DNA from: Meridianimarinicoccus aquatilis
GTDB lineage: Bacteria > Pseudomonadota > Alphaproteobacteria > Rhodobacterales > Rhodobacteraceae
Length of the DNA stretch: 64,000 nt
Direction of reading: 5' to 3'
Assembly: GCF_004358675.1 (NCBI RefSeq)
Contig: NZ_SMZO01000005.1
Coordinates: forward strand, 62,001 to 126,000
Shown: positions 1 through 7,319 of the stretch, in pieces
Layout of the letters: each line of letters opens with the position of its first letter
Position numbering within the stretch: the first letter of the stretch is position 1
Notes under the pieces: generated by a model
Told to the model about the DNA's origin: nothing
What the model saw: only the letters and a program-made list of their open reading frames with translations
The model's database searches: none
Program-made: the position numbers and the translations under genes

Positions 1-659
1 GACACGACCTGCAAATTTGCGCGTCGCCGCGCGGGCGTCAAAAATGCGTCTGCCGCCGAGCAACGCATCCCGTTCCGAACGGTACTTCGATAAAATCCGA
101 CGCCCTCATGCGTGGTTGAACTGAGATCATCGCAATACGCCCAGCCACATTCCCGTGCGGCGGCAAGAAAGCGGCCTGAAAATGGGCTCATCTGATCTTG
201 CAGATCACTGACAGTCAGCGGGCCGTCGCCGCGTTCGCGCAGCGCCCCTGTGGCGTCGCGCTCCAGATGCCGTTCCATTTTTTCAAAGGCCGGGCGCACA
301 TCTTTCCATGACCAGCCCTGCGCGCCGTGTGCTTCCCAGCCGTCAAAATCGACCGGAAGACCCCGGACATATGCCATGGCGTTAATCGAACTGGAGCCCC
401 CGATCACTTTGCCGCGCGGCCAATAAATGGACCGCCCGTTGAGCGCCGGGTCGGGTTCGGCGTGGTATCCCCAATTCACGTGCGGATTGGCAAAGGTCAC
501 GCCGTACCCGATGGGAACCTTGATCCAGAACCGCTTGTCGGATCCGCCTGCTTCGATCAACAAAACTCGGTTGCGCTCATCGCGAGTGAGCCGTTCCGCC
601 AGCGCACATCCGGCAGACCCTGCACCCACGATTATGTAATCGAAAACCGCGCCATCCAT
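1..659 (-). CDS. GMC-family oxidoreductase (choline dehydrogenase-like), N-terminal part
   Basis: Partial gene running off the left edge; about 219 codons are present of the roughly 530 usual for the family. My own translation of the minus strand begins MDGAVFDYIIVGAGSAG, an FAD-binding Rossmann motif at residues 8-20, followed near residue 80 by the GMC signature GKVIGGSSSINAMAYVRG. GMC enzymes are FAD-dependent alcohol or choline dehydrogenases/oxidases; the substrate cannot be read here because the C-terminal catalytic His/Asn lies outside the window. The ATG at 659 is chosen because the FAD motif follows directly. It is divergent from the LysR regulator to its right, which probably controls it. 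Confidence 0.88.
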   Translation of the reverse strand, partial: MDGAVFDYIIVGAGSAGCALAERLTRDERNRVLLIEAGGSDKRFWIKVPIGYGVTFANPHVNWGYHAEPDPALNGRSIYWPRGKVIGGSSSINAMAYVRGLPVDFDGWEAHGAQGWSWKDVRPAFEKMERHLERDATGALRERGDGPLTVSDLQDQMSPFSGRFLAAARECGWAYCDDLSSTTHEGVGFYRSTVRNGMRCSAADAFLTPARRRANLQVV

Positions 660-789
660 ACCGCTGCCAGCCCTGTATTTGCCGGTAGATGTCACCGCAA
701 AGCAGCGCGCGTTTCAAACAACCGCTCTTGCGGCATTGGGGCGGTTTCGCTTAAGGCTTTCGCGAAATGATGACCTTCGTCGCCGGGCT

Positions 790-1731
790 TTGCGCCCAGT
801 TTCGCACCACACGGCCTGCGCCGGGCAAACTCATAGGTGCCCCATCAGAATTCCTCATGTCACATGGTTACGCGCCTTCGAAGCTGCGGCGCGCCACAGC
901 AGTTTTTCTGACGCAGCCGCAGAACTGTTCCTGACCCCCGCCGCTGTCAGCCAGCAGATCCGCCTGCTTGAGCAACATCTTGGCGTTCAGTTGTTCCGCC
1001 GGTTGCCGCGCGGGGTAGCTCTGACGGATGTGGGGCAGGCCTATGCCCTTCCGATCCGCAAATCGTTCAGCGAAATGCAGGATGCCACCGAAGGGCTTTT
1101 TACGATCCGCAGCAAACGCAAGGTCCGCGTTCGGGCCTCCATCAGCTATGCGACCCTCATCCTTGCGCCACGCCTGAAAGACTTTCACGATCTGCACCCG
1201 GAGATCGAGATTGAGTTGTCCACAGCGGTTTGGTCTGATCGGATGGATGACGAAACCATTGATCTCGATATTCGCTACGGAACCGGTCATTGGGAGGATC
1301 GCGATATCTGGCAACTCAGCCAAGAATTCGCGCTTCTTGTATGCCACCCCGATCATGCCCACCGCTTTGGCGGCAAGAACAAGATCCACGACATCTTGGC
1401 TGCCGGGACCGTCCCCATTTTAGGGTCAGAAGTGGAATGGGCGCGCTATTCAGACCACTTTGACTTAAGCTTCGGCACGCCGCCCATATGGCTCAAAGCG
1501 GACTCATCACTGGTGGCCTTGCAAACAATTTCAGCCGGTTTCGGGACCGCATTGATCCATGAGAGTTTTGCCAGGCCGTTTCTTGAACGGGGCAGTCTTG
1601 TGTCGCTTCTCAGCCATCGCTTACCGATCAAGCAATCTTATTTCCTCGTCGCGCGAGAAGGCTTTGGCGACTATCACGACGTTGATGCATTGCGAAAATG
1701 GATCATAGAAACGACTGCACCCGCAACTTAG
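790..1731 (+). CDS. LysR-family transcriptional regulator (GcvA-like)
   Basis: The winged helix-turn-helix starts with TWLRAFEAAARHSSFSDAA and continues through SQQIRLLEQHLGVQLFRR, followed by a LysR substrate-binding domain of about 200 residues. The reading frame is open back to 679, but that would leave only 20 bases to the divergent GMC gene and add a long non-homologous leader. The TTG at 790 gives 313 residues, close to family length, so I use it; an ATT at 850 behind AGGTG is another possibility. LysR regulators usually control the divergent neighbour, here the GMC oxidoreductase. The inducer is unknown. Confidence 0.85.
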   Translation: MRPVSHHTACAGQTHRCPIRIPHVTWLRAFEAAARHSSFSDAAAELFLTPAAVSQQIRLLEQHLGVQLFRRLPRGVALTDVGQAYALPIRKSFSEMQDATEGLFTIRSKRKVRVRASISYATLILAPRLKDFHDLHPEIEIELSTAVWSDRMDDETIDLDIRYGTGHWEDRDIWQLSQEFALLVCHPDHAHRFGGKNKIHDILAAGTVPILGSEVEWARYSDHFDLSFGTPPIWLKADSSLVALQTISAGFGTALIHESFARPFLERGSLVSLLSHRLPIKQSYFLVAREGFGDYHDVDALRKWIIETTAPAT

Positions 1732-1815
1732 CAAATGGCATCATTGCCCCCGGACCCCCGTGTGCCCTGTCCCATTTGCGGAGGGTCTTTGGCTGTTTAG
1801 TGCTTGGTCAGTCGG

Positions 1816-2436
1816 TCAATGACGAGGCGGCTTCGCCGAAGAGCCTTCGCGCATCTTCCACCGCCGAATAAGCCACGCAATGCTTCCTACGACAAACACG
1901 CCGGCGACAACGAGGCCAGAAAAGTTGCTGAGGACGTCGGACACTTGGCTGAGTTGGCCCGCAAAGACATATCCGAGCCCAACATAGGCGAGGCTCCACA
2001 ACAGCGCCCCAATTCCCGCATAGGCACTGAACATGCCATAGGGCATACCCCCTGCACCGCATAGATAGCTGACATAGGCACATGTCGGACTGACGATGGT
2101 GTGACTGAGAAGCACCGCCGCGCCACCCCTTTTCTGCAAAAGCGCCTCGGACCGGGCAACAAGGGCGCCCATCTTCTTGTCGCGCCGCAACAGGCGAAGA
2201 ACACTCGGCCCAGCGGTACGAGCAATTCTGAAGGCCAGTTGGTCTCCAATGATGAAGGCAAGGCAGGTCACAGCAAGGACCTGCCACAGCACCAAATCAC
2301 CGGCGGCGGAAAAACTTCCAGCCGCAAGGACCAACAAAGACGCAGGCAGCGGGGCTGCAAGGCAGGCTAGGACAACCACGATAAACACGACGTAAAGTCC
2401 GTATTCAGGGATCAGGCCCAACACATAGTCAGTCAT
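1816..2436 (-). CDS. DedA/VTT-domain family inner-membrane protein
   Basis: A 206-residue polytopic membrane protein. The N-terminal hydrophobic stretch (residues 13-60), the central segment with GGAAVLLSHTIVSPTCAYVSYLCGAG-like reentrant character (about 105-130) and two C-terminal helices fit the DedA/VTT family, whose members act in envelope homeostasis and lipid or proton transport. The canonical F-x-R-x3-P-x3 motif is only loosely kept, so the match is to the family and not to a specific member. Its ATG overlaps the stop of the upstream small membrane protein (ATGA), so the two are translationally coupled. Function beyond family is not known. Confidence 0.72.
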   Translation of the reverse strand: MTDYVLGLIPEYGLYVVFIVVVLACLAAPLPASLLVLAAGSFSAAGDLVLWQVLAVTCLAFIIGDQLAFRIARTAGPSVLRLLRRDKKMGALVARSEALLQKRGGAAVLLSHTIVSPTCAYVSYLCGAGGMPYGMFSAYAGIGALLWSLAYVGLGYVFAGQLSQVSDVLSNFSGLVVAGVFVVGSIAWLIRRWKMREGSSAKPPRH

Positions 2437-2786
2437 GGAGTCTCTGCCCGAAAGACAAACGCCGCTTCGCGCACACGCCGGGTAAGCTCTTCAAGCGTCA
2501 CCCCCATATCATCAGCGATCACCCCAAGCTTCTTTCGGCCAGGGCCGGACTCGGGCAGGTTCAGCACCTCTGCCACAACATCCTTGGGCAGATCGTACGA
2601 CATCACCACATAGCGCGGCGTCATCCATGGCTTGAGCGCCTCATCCTGATGTTTGGGATCGTTGAAATAGATCAGGTGCAGCACAAAACTGAGCGCGAAC
2701 CAAAGCAGCGCCAAAGAAGATACGCCAAGAAGCAAAAGAGCAGGCCAATTTGCCCTCGCAAACTTGACCAATGGTCCAATGTGCAT
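2433..2786 (-). CDS. Single-pass membrane protein of unknown function
   Basis: I place the start at the ATG at 2786 (MHIGPLVKFARANW) because AAAGGG precedes it and the 25 upstream in-frame residues are Cys-rich and not protein-like. The 117-residue product has one clear transmembrane helix (about residues 14-37, PALLLLGVSSLALLWFAL) and a charged cytoplasmic or periplasmic tail of about 75 residues with a predicted helical end (GVTLEELTRRVREAAFVF). No family is recognised. It overlaps the DedA-type gene by four bases, suggesting a two-gene unit. Confidence 0.62.
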   Translation of the reverse strand: MHIGPLVKFARANWPALLLLGVSSLALLWFALSFVLHLIYFNDPKHQDEALKPWMTPRYVVMSYDLPKDVVAEVLNLPESGPGRKKLGVIADDMGVTLEELTRRVREAAFVFRAETP

Positions 2787-2938
2787 ACGGCACCCTTTCT
2801 TGGCATCTTCGGCGCAGTTTGAGTTACGAAAACACTGAGCACTGCAACAGTGCAAAGTCATCGGCCAAAAAAACGCGCTGTAAGGACAAGATCACAGCAT
2901 TTCAGCAGAACACAACAATCAAAGGCCCAAAACGAAAC

Positions 2939-2964
2939 TGCCCCCGCCAAATTTGGCGAGGGCA
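2939..2964 (-). terminator. Hairpin after csbD, likely transcription terminator or attenuator
   Basis: A 13-base arm TGCCCCCGCCAAA pairs with TTTGGCGAGGGCA with a single mismatch. On the minus strand it is followed by a T-rich run (GTTTCGTTTTGG). It lies 56 bases beyond the csbD stop and upstream of the next minus-strand gene. Confidence 0.6.
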
Positions 2965-3019
2965 ATTGACATCGGACAGGTGTCATGAGGGAAAACTGTT
3001 GTCCGAAGCGCTGTTGATT

Positions 3020-3220
3020 TTACGACGCTTTTTTCATCCAATCGTCGATTTGGCGTTCGGCCTCGTCTTTAGCCAAGCCATATTTCTCTTGGATCAGGCC
3101 CTTCAATTCCTCACGGTCGCCATCGGCGCGGGCCATGTCGTCATCGGTCAGTTTACCCCATTCTTGCTGAGCTTGACCTTTAAACTGACTCCAGTTGCCT
3201 TTGATAATATCCCAGTTCAT
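3020..3220 (-). CDS. csbD: CsbD-family general stress protein
   Basis: A 66-residue hydrophilic protein starting MNWDIIKGNWSQFKGQAQ and continuing with WGKLTDDD, the diagnostic CsbD start, and ending in a short amphipathic helix (ERQIDDWMKKA). CsbD proteins are small, abundant, stress-induced proteins of unclear biochemical function (SigB-controlled in Bacillus). The start has a good AAGGAG ribosome site. A textbook EcfG-type promoter lies 37 bases upstream, agreeing with general-stress control. A strong hairpin follows the stop. Confidence 0.92.
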   Translation of the reverse strand: MNWDIIKGNWSQFKGQAQQEWGKLTDDDMARADGDREELKGLIQEKYGLAKDEAERQIDDWMKKAS

Positions 3221-3256
3221 CTGATATCTCCTTTCGCTGTTGCGTTGTGTATAAGG

Positions 3257-3281
3257 AACGCGCGCCCTACAGATTGGTTCC
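3257..3281 (-). promoter_or_regulatory. EcfG-type (general stress sigma) promoter of csbD
   Basis: On the minus strand GGAAC (3281-3277) and CGTT (3260-3257) are separated by 16 bases, the alphaproteobacterial EcfG consensus. The element is partly palindromic: the plus strand also reads GGAAC-N16-GGTT, though no plus-strand gene starts nearby. Confidence 0.78.
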
Positions 3282-3297
3282 GGATTTCTGCGATTTT

Positions 3298-3963
3298 TTA
3301 CTGTTCACGAATGATCTGACCTTCGGTAATCCCGATCTTGTTCAAGGACCCCGCGACAGCATCTTCCATGGGCGGCGGGCCACAAAGATACACGCGCGCA
3401 TCACTGGGAATGCCCAAATCTGACAACAACGCGTCATCGATTTTACCGCTGTGACTGTCTTCCCTCGGCCCTTCCGAAACCACGAATTCCGTGCGCAGGC
3501 CCGTCATCGCGCGCCACTCGTCCCGCAAGATCAATGCATCATATGACTGGTCAGCCAGAACGAGCGTACAGCCGTCAAGGTTGCGGTCGATCGACCGGTT
3601 TCGAAGGATCGGAATGAACGGCGTCACACCGGCGCCCCCTGCGATAAAGAAACCCGGACCTTTGTCAGCAATCGCACCCCAAGGGCTTCCAATTGTGACA
3701 CTCTCGCCTTTTTCCAGATGTGGGATCTGTTTGGTGACCCCATCGTGAGAGGGATAAGATTTGATCGTGAATTCCAGAAAGGGGTCGCTTGGAAGGCTTG
3801 TGAAGGTAAACGGGCGTACCTCGTTCCGCCACCCATCCCGCGTAAGCGCGAGATCCGTCGCCTGCCCCGGCTCGAACGTGAAATCATCGGGCTTGTTGAA
3901 CCGAAGCCGACGGACGCTGGGCGTTAAAGACTCCAACTCTTCCAGAAAAATCTCGTATCGCAT
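3298..3963 (-). CDS. Flavodoxin/ferredoxin-NADP reductase-like FAD oxidoreductase
   Basis: A 221-residue FNR-fold protein. Residues 1-95 form the FAD-binding beta-barrel with the RPFTFTS motif (about 50-56), matching the family RxYS/T FAD-phosphate motif; residues 100-221 form the NAD(P) domain with FIAGGAGVTPFIPILR (about 107-122) and the terminal VYLCGPPPMEDAV. Short stand-alone members of this type move electrons between NAD(P)H and a flavin or iron-sulphur partner. It lacks a fused 2Fe-2S domain. An EcfG-type promoter sits 45 bases upstream, so it is likely stress induced; a redox or nitric oxide detoxification role is an inference. Confidence 0.83.
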   Translation of the reverse strand: MRYEIFLEELESLTPSVRRLRFNKPDDFTFEPGQATDLALTRDGWRNEVRPFTFTSLPSDPFLEFTIKSYPSHDGVTKQIPHLEKGESVTIGSPWGAIADKGPGFFIAGGAGVTPFIPILRNRSIDRNLDGCTLVLADQSYDALILRDEWRAMTGLRTEFVVSEGPREDSHSGKIDDALLSDLGIPSDARVYLCGPPPMEDAVAGSLNKIGITEGQIIREQ

Positions 3964-4007
3964 GTGGTTCTCCTTTCAACAGCGCAAAAGGGCGCGTTTG
4001 AAAGGAC

Positions 4008-4032
4008 AACGTGCAAAAAGAGCGTCGGTTCC
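4008..4032 (-). promoter_or_regulatory. EcfG-type promoter of the FAD oxidoreductase gene
   Basis: Minus strand GGAAC (4032-4028), 16-base spacer, CGTT (4011-4008). The -10 end lies about 45 bases from the ATG at 3963. Confidence 0.78.
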
Positions 4033-4063
4033 TGCACAGTGCAATGCGCTTAACAAACAGGGC

Positions 4064-4089
4064 GGAACATTCCCACGCGCGTCGGCGTT
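4064..4089 (+). promoter_or_regulatory. EcfG-type promoter for the 4121-4844 unit
   Basis: Plus strand GGAAC (4064-4068), 17-base spacer, CGTT (4086-4089), followed 17 bases on by a GAGGAG ribosome site and the small ORF at 4121. It is divergent from the promoter at 4008-4032, with 31 bases between them. Confidence 0.76.
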
Positions 4090-4120
4090 GTTGCCATACA
4101 CTCACGAGGAGTCCAGCCAA

Positions 4121-4264
4121 ATGCCAGACACAGATCAAAGCGCGCGGCGGCGCGTCAAGATCGCACACACGCCTTCCCGCATCTATCATATTGGGACCAT
4201 GGCCCAAGTCCGCACATTGGCCACCTGTGCACGGCTCACACAACACCGCGCGGATGTGCGCTGA
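4121..4264 (+). CDS. Small basic protein (47 residues), unknown
   Basis: The ORF starts at an ATG preceded by GAGGAG at ideal spacing and begins MPDTDQSARRRVKIAHTPSR. It is rich in Arg and has no hydrophobic segment. It lies directly downstream of an EcfG-type promoter, and its stop (4262-4264) is one base before the ATG of the following membrane protein, so it could act as a leader peptide or a coupled small stress protein. No family is recognised; coding status rests on the ribosome site, position and promoter. Confidence 0.5.
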   Translation: MPDTDQSARRRVKIAHTPSRIYHIGTMAQVRTLATCARLTQHRADVR

Positions 4265-4265
4265 C

Positions 4266-4844
4266 ATGTCTAGCGTTGAGCAAACTTCTTCGGTTCAGCC
4301 TGACTGGGTCACCCGCTTGGCTCACAGCCGGATCGGGATCATAGTGCTGTCAGCGTTGGAATCGACCGTACTGCCGGTGCCACTCGAAGCGATCTTGATC
4401 CCCGTTATGGTCGCCCGGCCTACGCGCGCCCTTCAAATCGGACTGGCGGCTTTGATTGGCTGTGTTTTGGGCGGCTTGGTCTTTTACAGTCTTGGGGCGT
4501 TGCTTGCAGACCCCGTCGTGAAACCGGCACTGGAGTGGTTTGGCGCGACACAGGACTTCATTGATATCACGGACCGGTTGCAGGACGGCAGTCTCTTTCT
4601 TGCTGTTTTCGTGATCGCGATTTCACCCGCCCCAATGCAACTCGCAACTCTTGGCGCCGGAGTTGTGGGCGCATCACCATTGATTTTTGTGGCTGCGCTG
4701 ATCGCCTCGCGTGGCATTCGGTATTTGGGCCTTTCCCTGCTGGCCAAAACCTTTGGACCGCGCCTGAACGGGATGTCATTGCCGCCTTGGGCAGTTGCGG
4801 TGAGCATCGTTGTTTTCATAGCCCTTGGGGTTCTGATCTTTTGA
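4266..4844 (+). CDS. YqaA/VTT-domain family membrane protein
   Basis: Starting at ATG 4266 gives 192 residues, and this start is coupled to the preceding small ORF. Sequence features are typical of YqaA (the SNARE-associated/VTT superfamily): ALESTVLPVPLEAILIPVMVA near residues 30-50, a Gly-rich helix (GCVLGGLVFYSLGALL), then ISPAPMQLATLGAGVVG and ASRGIRYLGLSLLAKTFGP toward the C terminus. These proteins are polytopic and are thought to act in envelope homeostasis. It is a second VTT-type protein in this islet and is under a predicted EcfG promoter. Confidence 0.78.
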   Translation: MSSVEQTSSVQPDWVTRLAHSRIGIIVLSALESTVLPVPLEAILIPVMVARPTRALQIGLAALIGCVLGGLVFYSLGALLADPVVKPALEWFGATQDFIDITDRLQDGSLFLAVFVIAISPAPMQLATLGAGVVGASPLIFVAALIASRGIRYLGLSLLAKTFGPRLNGMSLPPWAVAVSIVVFIALGVLIF

Positions 4845-4961
4845 CAAAACCCGTCTCTGCGTTGGCAAACAGCGATCCGAAACGCGCCCCAGCGCTGAAC
4901 GCGCTTGATGACTTTCGCGCTTTCGGCAACGCCCGGCACACGGTGGCCGAATAGACACGGT

Positions 4962-4986
4962 GGAACAAACTGGGCGCAACATCGTT
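4962..4986 (+). promoter_or_regulatory. EcfG-type promoter for the 5011-6271 unit
   Basis: Plus strand GGAAC (4962-4966), 16-base spacer, CGTT (4983-4986), followed by AAAGGAG at 4996-5002 and the ATG at 5011, so the transcript leader would be short. Confidence 0.78.
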
Positions 4987-5010
4987 GTACAGACTAAAGG
5001 AGATCACAAA

Positions 5011-5193
5011 ATGAGTGCATCAAACACCAATATTGACTGCCAAACCCGTCGCCACCGAGGTCCGCTTGTCGGCATCGCGTTGTCCGTCGCGACGGCTCTC
5101 GTGCTGTTCTTTGGCTACCTGACTTTCTTCGCCGCAGATGGGCAAGACGACACACCTAACGCTCCTGCCGCAACACAGTCGACTGTCAATTGA
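5011..5193 (+). CDS. Small single-pass membrane protein (60 residues)
   Basis: The ATG at 5011 follows AAAGGAG with ideal spacing, and an EcfG-type promoter ends 24 bases upstream. The product has a basic N terminus (CQTRRHRG), one transmembrane helix (about residues 20-41, VGIALSVATALVLFFGYLTFF) and an acidic periplasmic tail ending in APAATQSTVN. No family is recognised. It is followed after 34 bases by the AI-2E-type permease, so the two are probably co-transcribed. Confidence 0.7.
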   Translation: MSASNTNIDCQTRRHRGPLVGIALSVATALVLFFGYLTFFAADGQDDTPNAPAATQSTVN

Positions 5194-5227
5194 AGATACG
5201 CCGCAAACACCAACCGGGGGGAGCGCA

Positions 5228-6271
5228 ATGAGGATCAGCAATTCGCTTTTGCGTACCCTCGCGGTTGTACTCGTCGCGCTTGCGGTGCTGAAAGTCACAA
5301 AAGTTCTCAGCGCGCCAATTTTGCTTGCGCTGGTTGTCGGGGTCATACTGTCACCGGTCATTGAATCCGCGACGCGCCGGAAAATCCCCGTAGCGATTGC
5401 TGCGGCTGGCACAACCCTTGGCAGCATCGCCGCAATTGTCGGCGGCTTGGCCTTTCTGGCTCCGGCGATTGAACAAGCCCTGCTTGAAATCCCTCGTGCG
5501 GCTGCTGCGATGCGAGGAACGCTCGACGGGCTATTAGCTTTTGGTCAAGGGATCGATCAGGTCACGCAAGACGTCGGGAAGGTTCTGGGGACAGAAACCG
5601 GCGACGCGGCCGTGGCTTCTGCCGATTTGCCGTCGGCGATGGATGCGGCCCTGTTTGCGCCGCAGATCATGGGCCAGGCCCTGATCTTTCTTGGCACCCT
5701 CTTCTTCTTTCTTCTGACGCGCGAAGATATCTATGTCTGGGCAGGCGGCCTCTTTTCCAAAACGTCCGACGGCAAGGATGTGCAGTCGGTTATTCGCAAT
5801 GCTGATCGGTCTGTTTCGCGGTATTTCATGACCATCACCGCGATCAACATCATTCTCGGGTTGTGCGTGACAGTCGGGCTCTACATTTTCGGCGCCCCTT
5901 GGCCCGTGAGTTGGGGTCTGGCGGCGTTCTTACTGAACTATGTGCTCTACCTCGGGCCCGCCGCGTTCGCGATTGCCCTTCTTGTGATGGGCCATATTCA
6001 GTTTCAAGGGCTCCTTAGCTTCGGGCCTATGGTGATGTTTCTCGCGATGAATTTCACCGAAGGTTACTTGTTGACGCCCAGTCTTGTCGGTCATCGGTTG
6101 CGGATCAATCCGTTGGTGATCTTTCTGGCGCTGGCACTCGGCCTTTGGCTTTGGGGCATAGTCGGCGGGATCGTCGCCCTGCCGCTGTTGGTCTGGGTTC
6201 TCGCGGCAGCGGGTCTGGTGTCTTGGTATGAAGAACAGCCCCTGCCACCCGCCGCCCCGGCAGTTCGTTAA
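5228..6271 (+). CDS. AI-2E family transporter (PerM-like permease)
   Basis: The start at 5228 (MRISNSLLRTLAVVLVALAV) is preceded by GGGGGAG and gives 347 residues, normal for the family; the longer frame back to 5138 overlaps the small membrane protein. There are two N-terminal helices, a soluble stretch at about 85-150, and the conserved C-terminal block with helices around NYVLYLGPAAFAI, EGYLLTPSLVGHRLRINPLVIFLAL and GGIVALPLLV, the PerM signature. Family members include quorum-signal exporters and Na+/H+ antiporters; which applies is unknown. It likely shares the EcfG promoter at 4962. Confidence 0.88.
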   Translation: MRISNSLLRTLAVVLVALAVLKVTKVLSAPILLALVVGVILSPVIESATRRKIPVAIAAAGTTLGSIAAIVGGLAFLAPAIEQALLEIPRAAAAMRGTLDGLLAFGQGIDQVTQDVGKVLGTETGDAAVASADLPSAMDAALFAPQIMGQALIFLGTLFFFLLTREDIYVWAGGLFSKTSDGKDVQSVIRNADRSVSRYFMTITAINIILGLCVTVGLYIFGAPWPVSWGLAAFLLNYVLYLGPAAFAIALLVMGHIQFQGLLSFGPMVMFLAMNFTEGYLLTPSLVGHRLRINPLVIFLALALGLWLWGIVGGIVALPLLVWVLAAAGLVSWYEEQPLPPAAPAVR

Positions 6272-6283
6272 GCCGAACTGCCG
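6258..6283 (+). terminator. Hairpin overlapping the permease stop codon
   Basis: A perfect ten-base stem, CGGCAGTTCG pairing with CGAACTGCCG around a six-base loop, includes the TAA stop. There is no T run after it, so it may stabilise or end the transcript with Rho rather than act alone. Confidence 0.42.
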
Positions 6284-6502
6284 CCCAAGAGCACAGGCCG
6301 CCTTGATCGGTATAAAATCGAACACGCACCTCGCCTTTCTGGGTCGGACGTCGGCACAGAAAGGCGGGGCGAAAGTTCTCGTTTCCAAAGGGCGCATTGA
6401 CGCGACCAGTTGTACATCGTCATACGTGCGCCAAGCTCATTGATTTGTAATTGGAATTGGCTTGGCTACAGCTTAGTCAAATTTGTTATGTGGGTGTCCA
6501 GC

Positions 6503-6732
6503 ATGCAAGCTTCTGTCCACGAGGCCAAAACCAATCTGTCTCGTTTGCTCGAAGCCGTTGATTGAAGAGGGCGGGTCGTCATCACGCATCACGTGTTCGA
6601 GCGGCAGAACTTGTGCCGGCTCGGGCGAGCAAGGTTCGGTTCGGAGGACCCAAGGGCGTTGTGCCACCCCCGCCAGCGAAATTTTTTGACCCACTTGGCG
6701 AGGACGAGTTGGGCGATTGGGAAGGCACATGA
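6503..6732 (+). pseudogene. Phd/YefM-type antitoxin remnant
   Basis: The ATG at 6503 opens MQASVHEAKTNLSRLLEAVD, the classic Phd N terminus, but a TGA follows at 6563. The same frame resumes with RGRVVITHH, then a frameshift is needed to read AELVPARASKV, FDPLGEDELGDWEGT up to a TGA that overlaps the toxin ATG. The order and content match a full Phd antitoxin of about 75 residues, so this is a gene with one in-frame stop and one frameshift. The ATGA overlap with the toxin start is still visible. Confidence 0.8.
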
Positions 6733-7001
6733 AGGCGGTTCTGCTGGACACACATGCCTTTGCCATGGTCCTGACTGACGATCCCCGCCTTCCGCAAGCG
6801 GCGCGCGGCGATGGGTTTAAATTGCTGCCCCTCACCGCATCCGCAGCATTGGCCTCTTCTGTTTTGCCATGGCGTCATCGCAACCCGCTTGACCGGATCA
6901 TCGCGGCGGTAGCACAGGAAGAAGCCTTGCCTTTGGTCTCCTTTGACGTGGCATTTGACGGTGTGACGACGAGTCGGGTTTGGGCTGAGGCTGTTGTCTA
7001 A
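6729..7001 (+). pseudogene. PIN-domain (VapC-like) toxin, internally deleted
   Basis: The 90-residue product starts MKAVLLDTHAFAMVLTDDPRLPQAA, with the first acidic residue of the PIN nuclease (Asp7), and ends with LLPLTASAALASSVLPWRHRNPLDRIIAAVAQEEALPLVSFD, the normal PIN second half with its Asp residues. About 35-40 residues between these blocks, including the usual central catalytic Glu region, are absent, as family members are about 125-130 residues. With a broken antitoxin upstream, this module looks dead. The deletion may have disarmed the toxin before the antitoxin was lost. Confidence 0.75.
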
Positions 7002-7319
7002 AGCGTGTCGGTAGGGCTTTCTTATCGGCGGTTAACACCCCCCGCCCCTCGCTCAGGCAACGGGCCAACGATTTGGCAACGTCGGCACTCCAACGCGGAG
7101 GGTGCGTTGCTTGTGCTGAAGGCGGTCATCGTCCGTGATGTTGCCGGACTAAGGCAAACGGGTCAGGCGACGGCACAAAGCCAATTGCGCCAAATCTCCG
7201 AAAAATCCGGATACACACAGGGGGCGTCTTGGTTTCTGCTTTACGGACAGTCTGAACGACACGTCCGATGGCGTGACTGCCCTGCCGCGTCCGTCGACGA
7301 CAGCAACTTTCTGGAAGGA
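7002..7319. other. Intergenic stretch without recognisable gene
   Basis: About 320 bases between the dead toxin and the convergent epimerase gene. Open frames on both strands have low-complexity or Arg-rich translations with no family resemblance. No IS end or clear terminator was found. Confidence 0.5.

Noticed and set aside
3761-4264. Long plus-strand frame across the FAD oxidoreductase start
   Set aside because: Only its last 47 codons, after a ribosome site at 4106-4111, are plausible; the rest is antisense to a clear gene.
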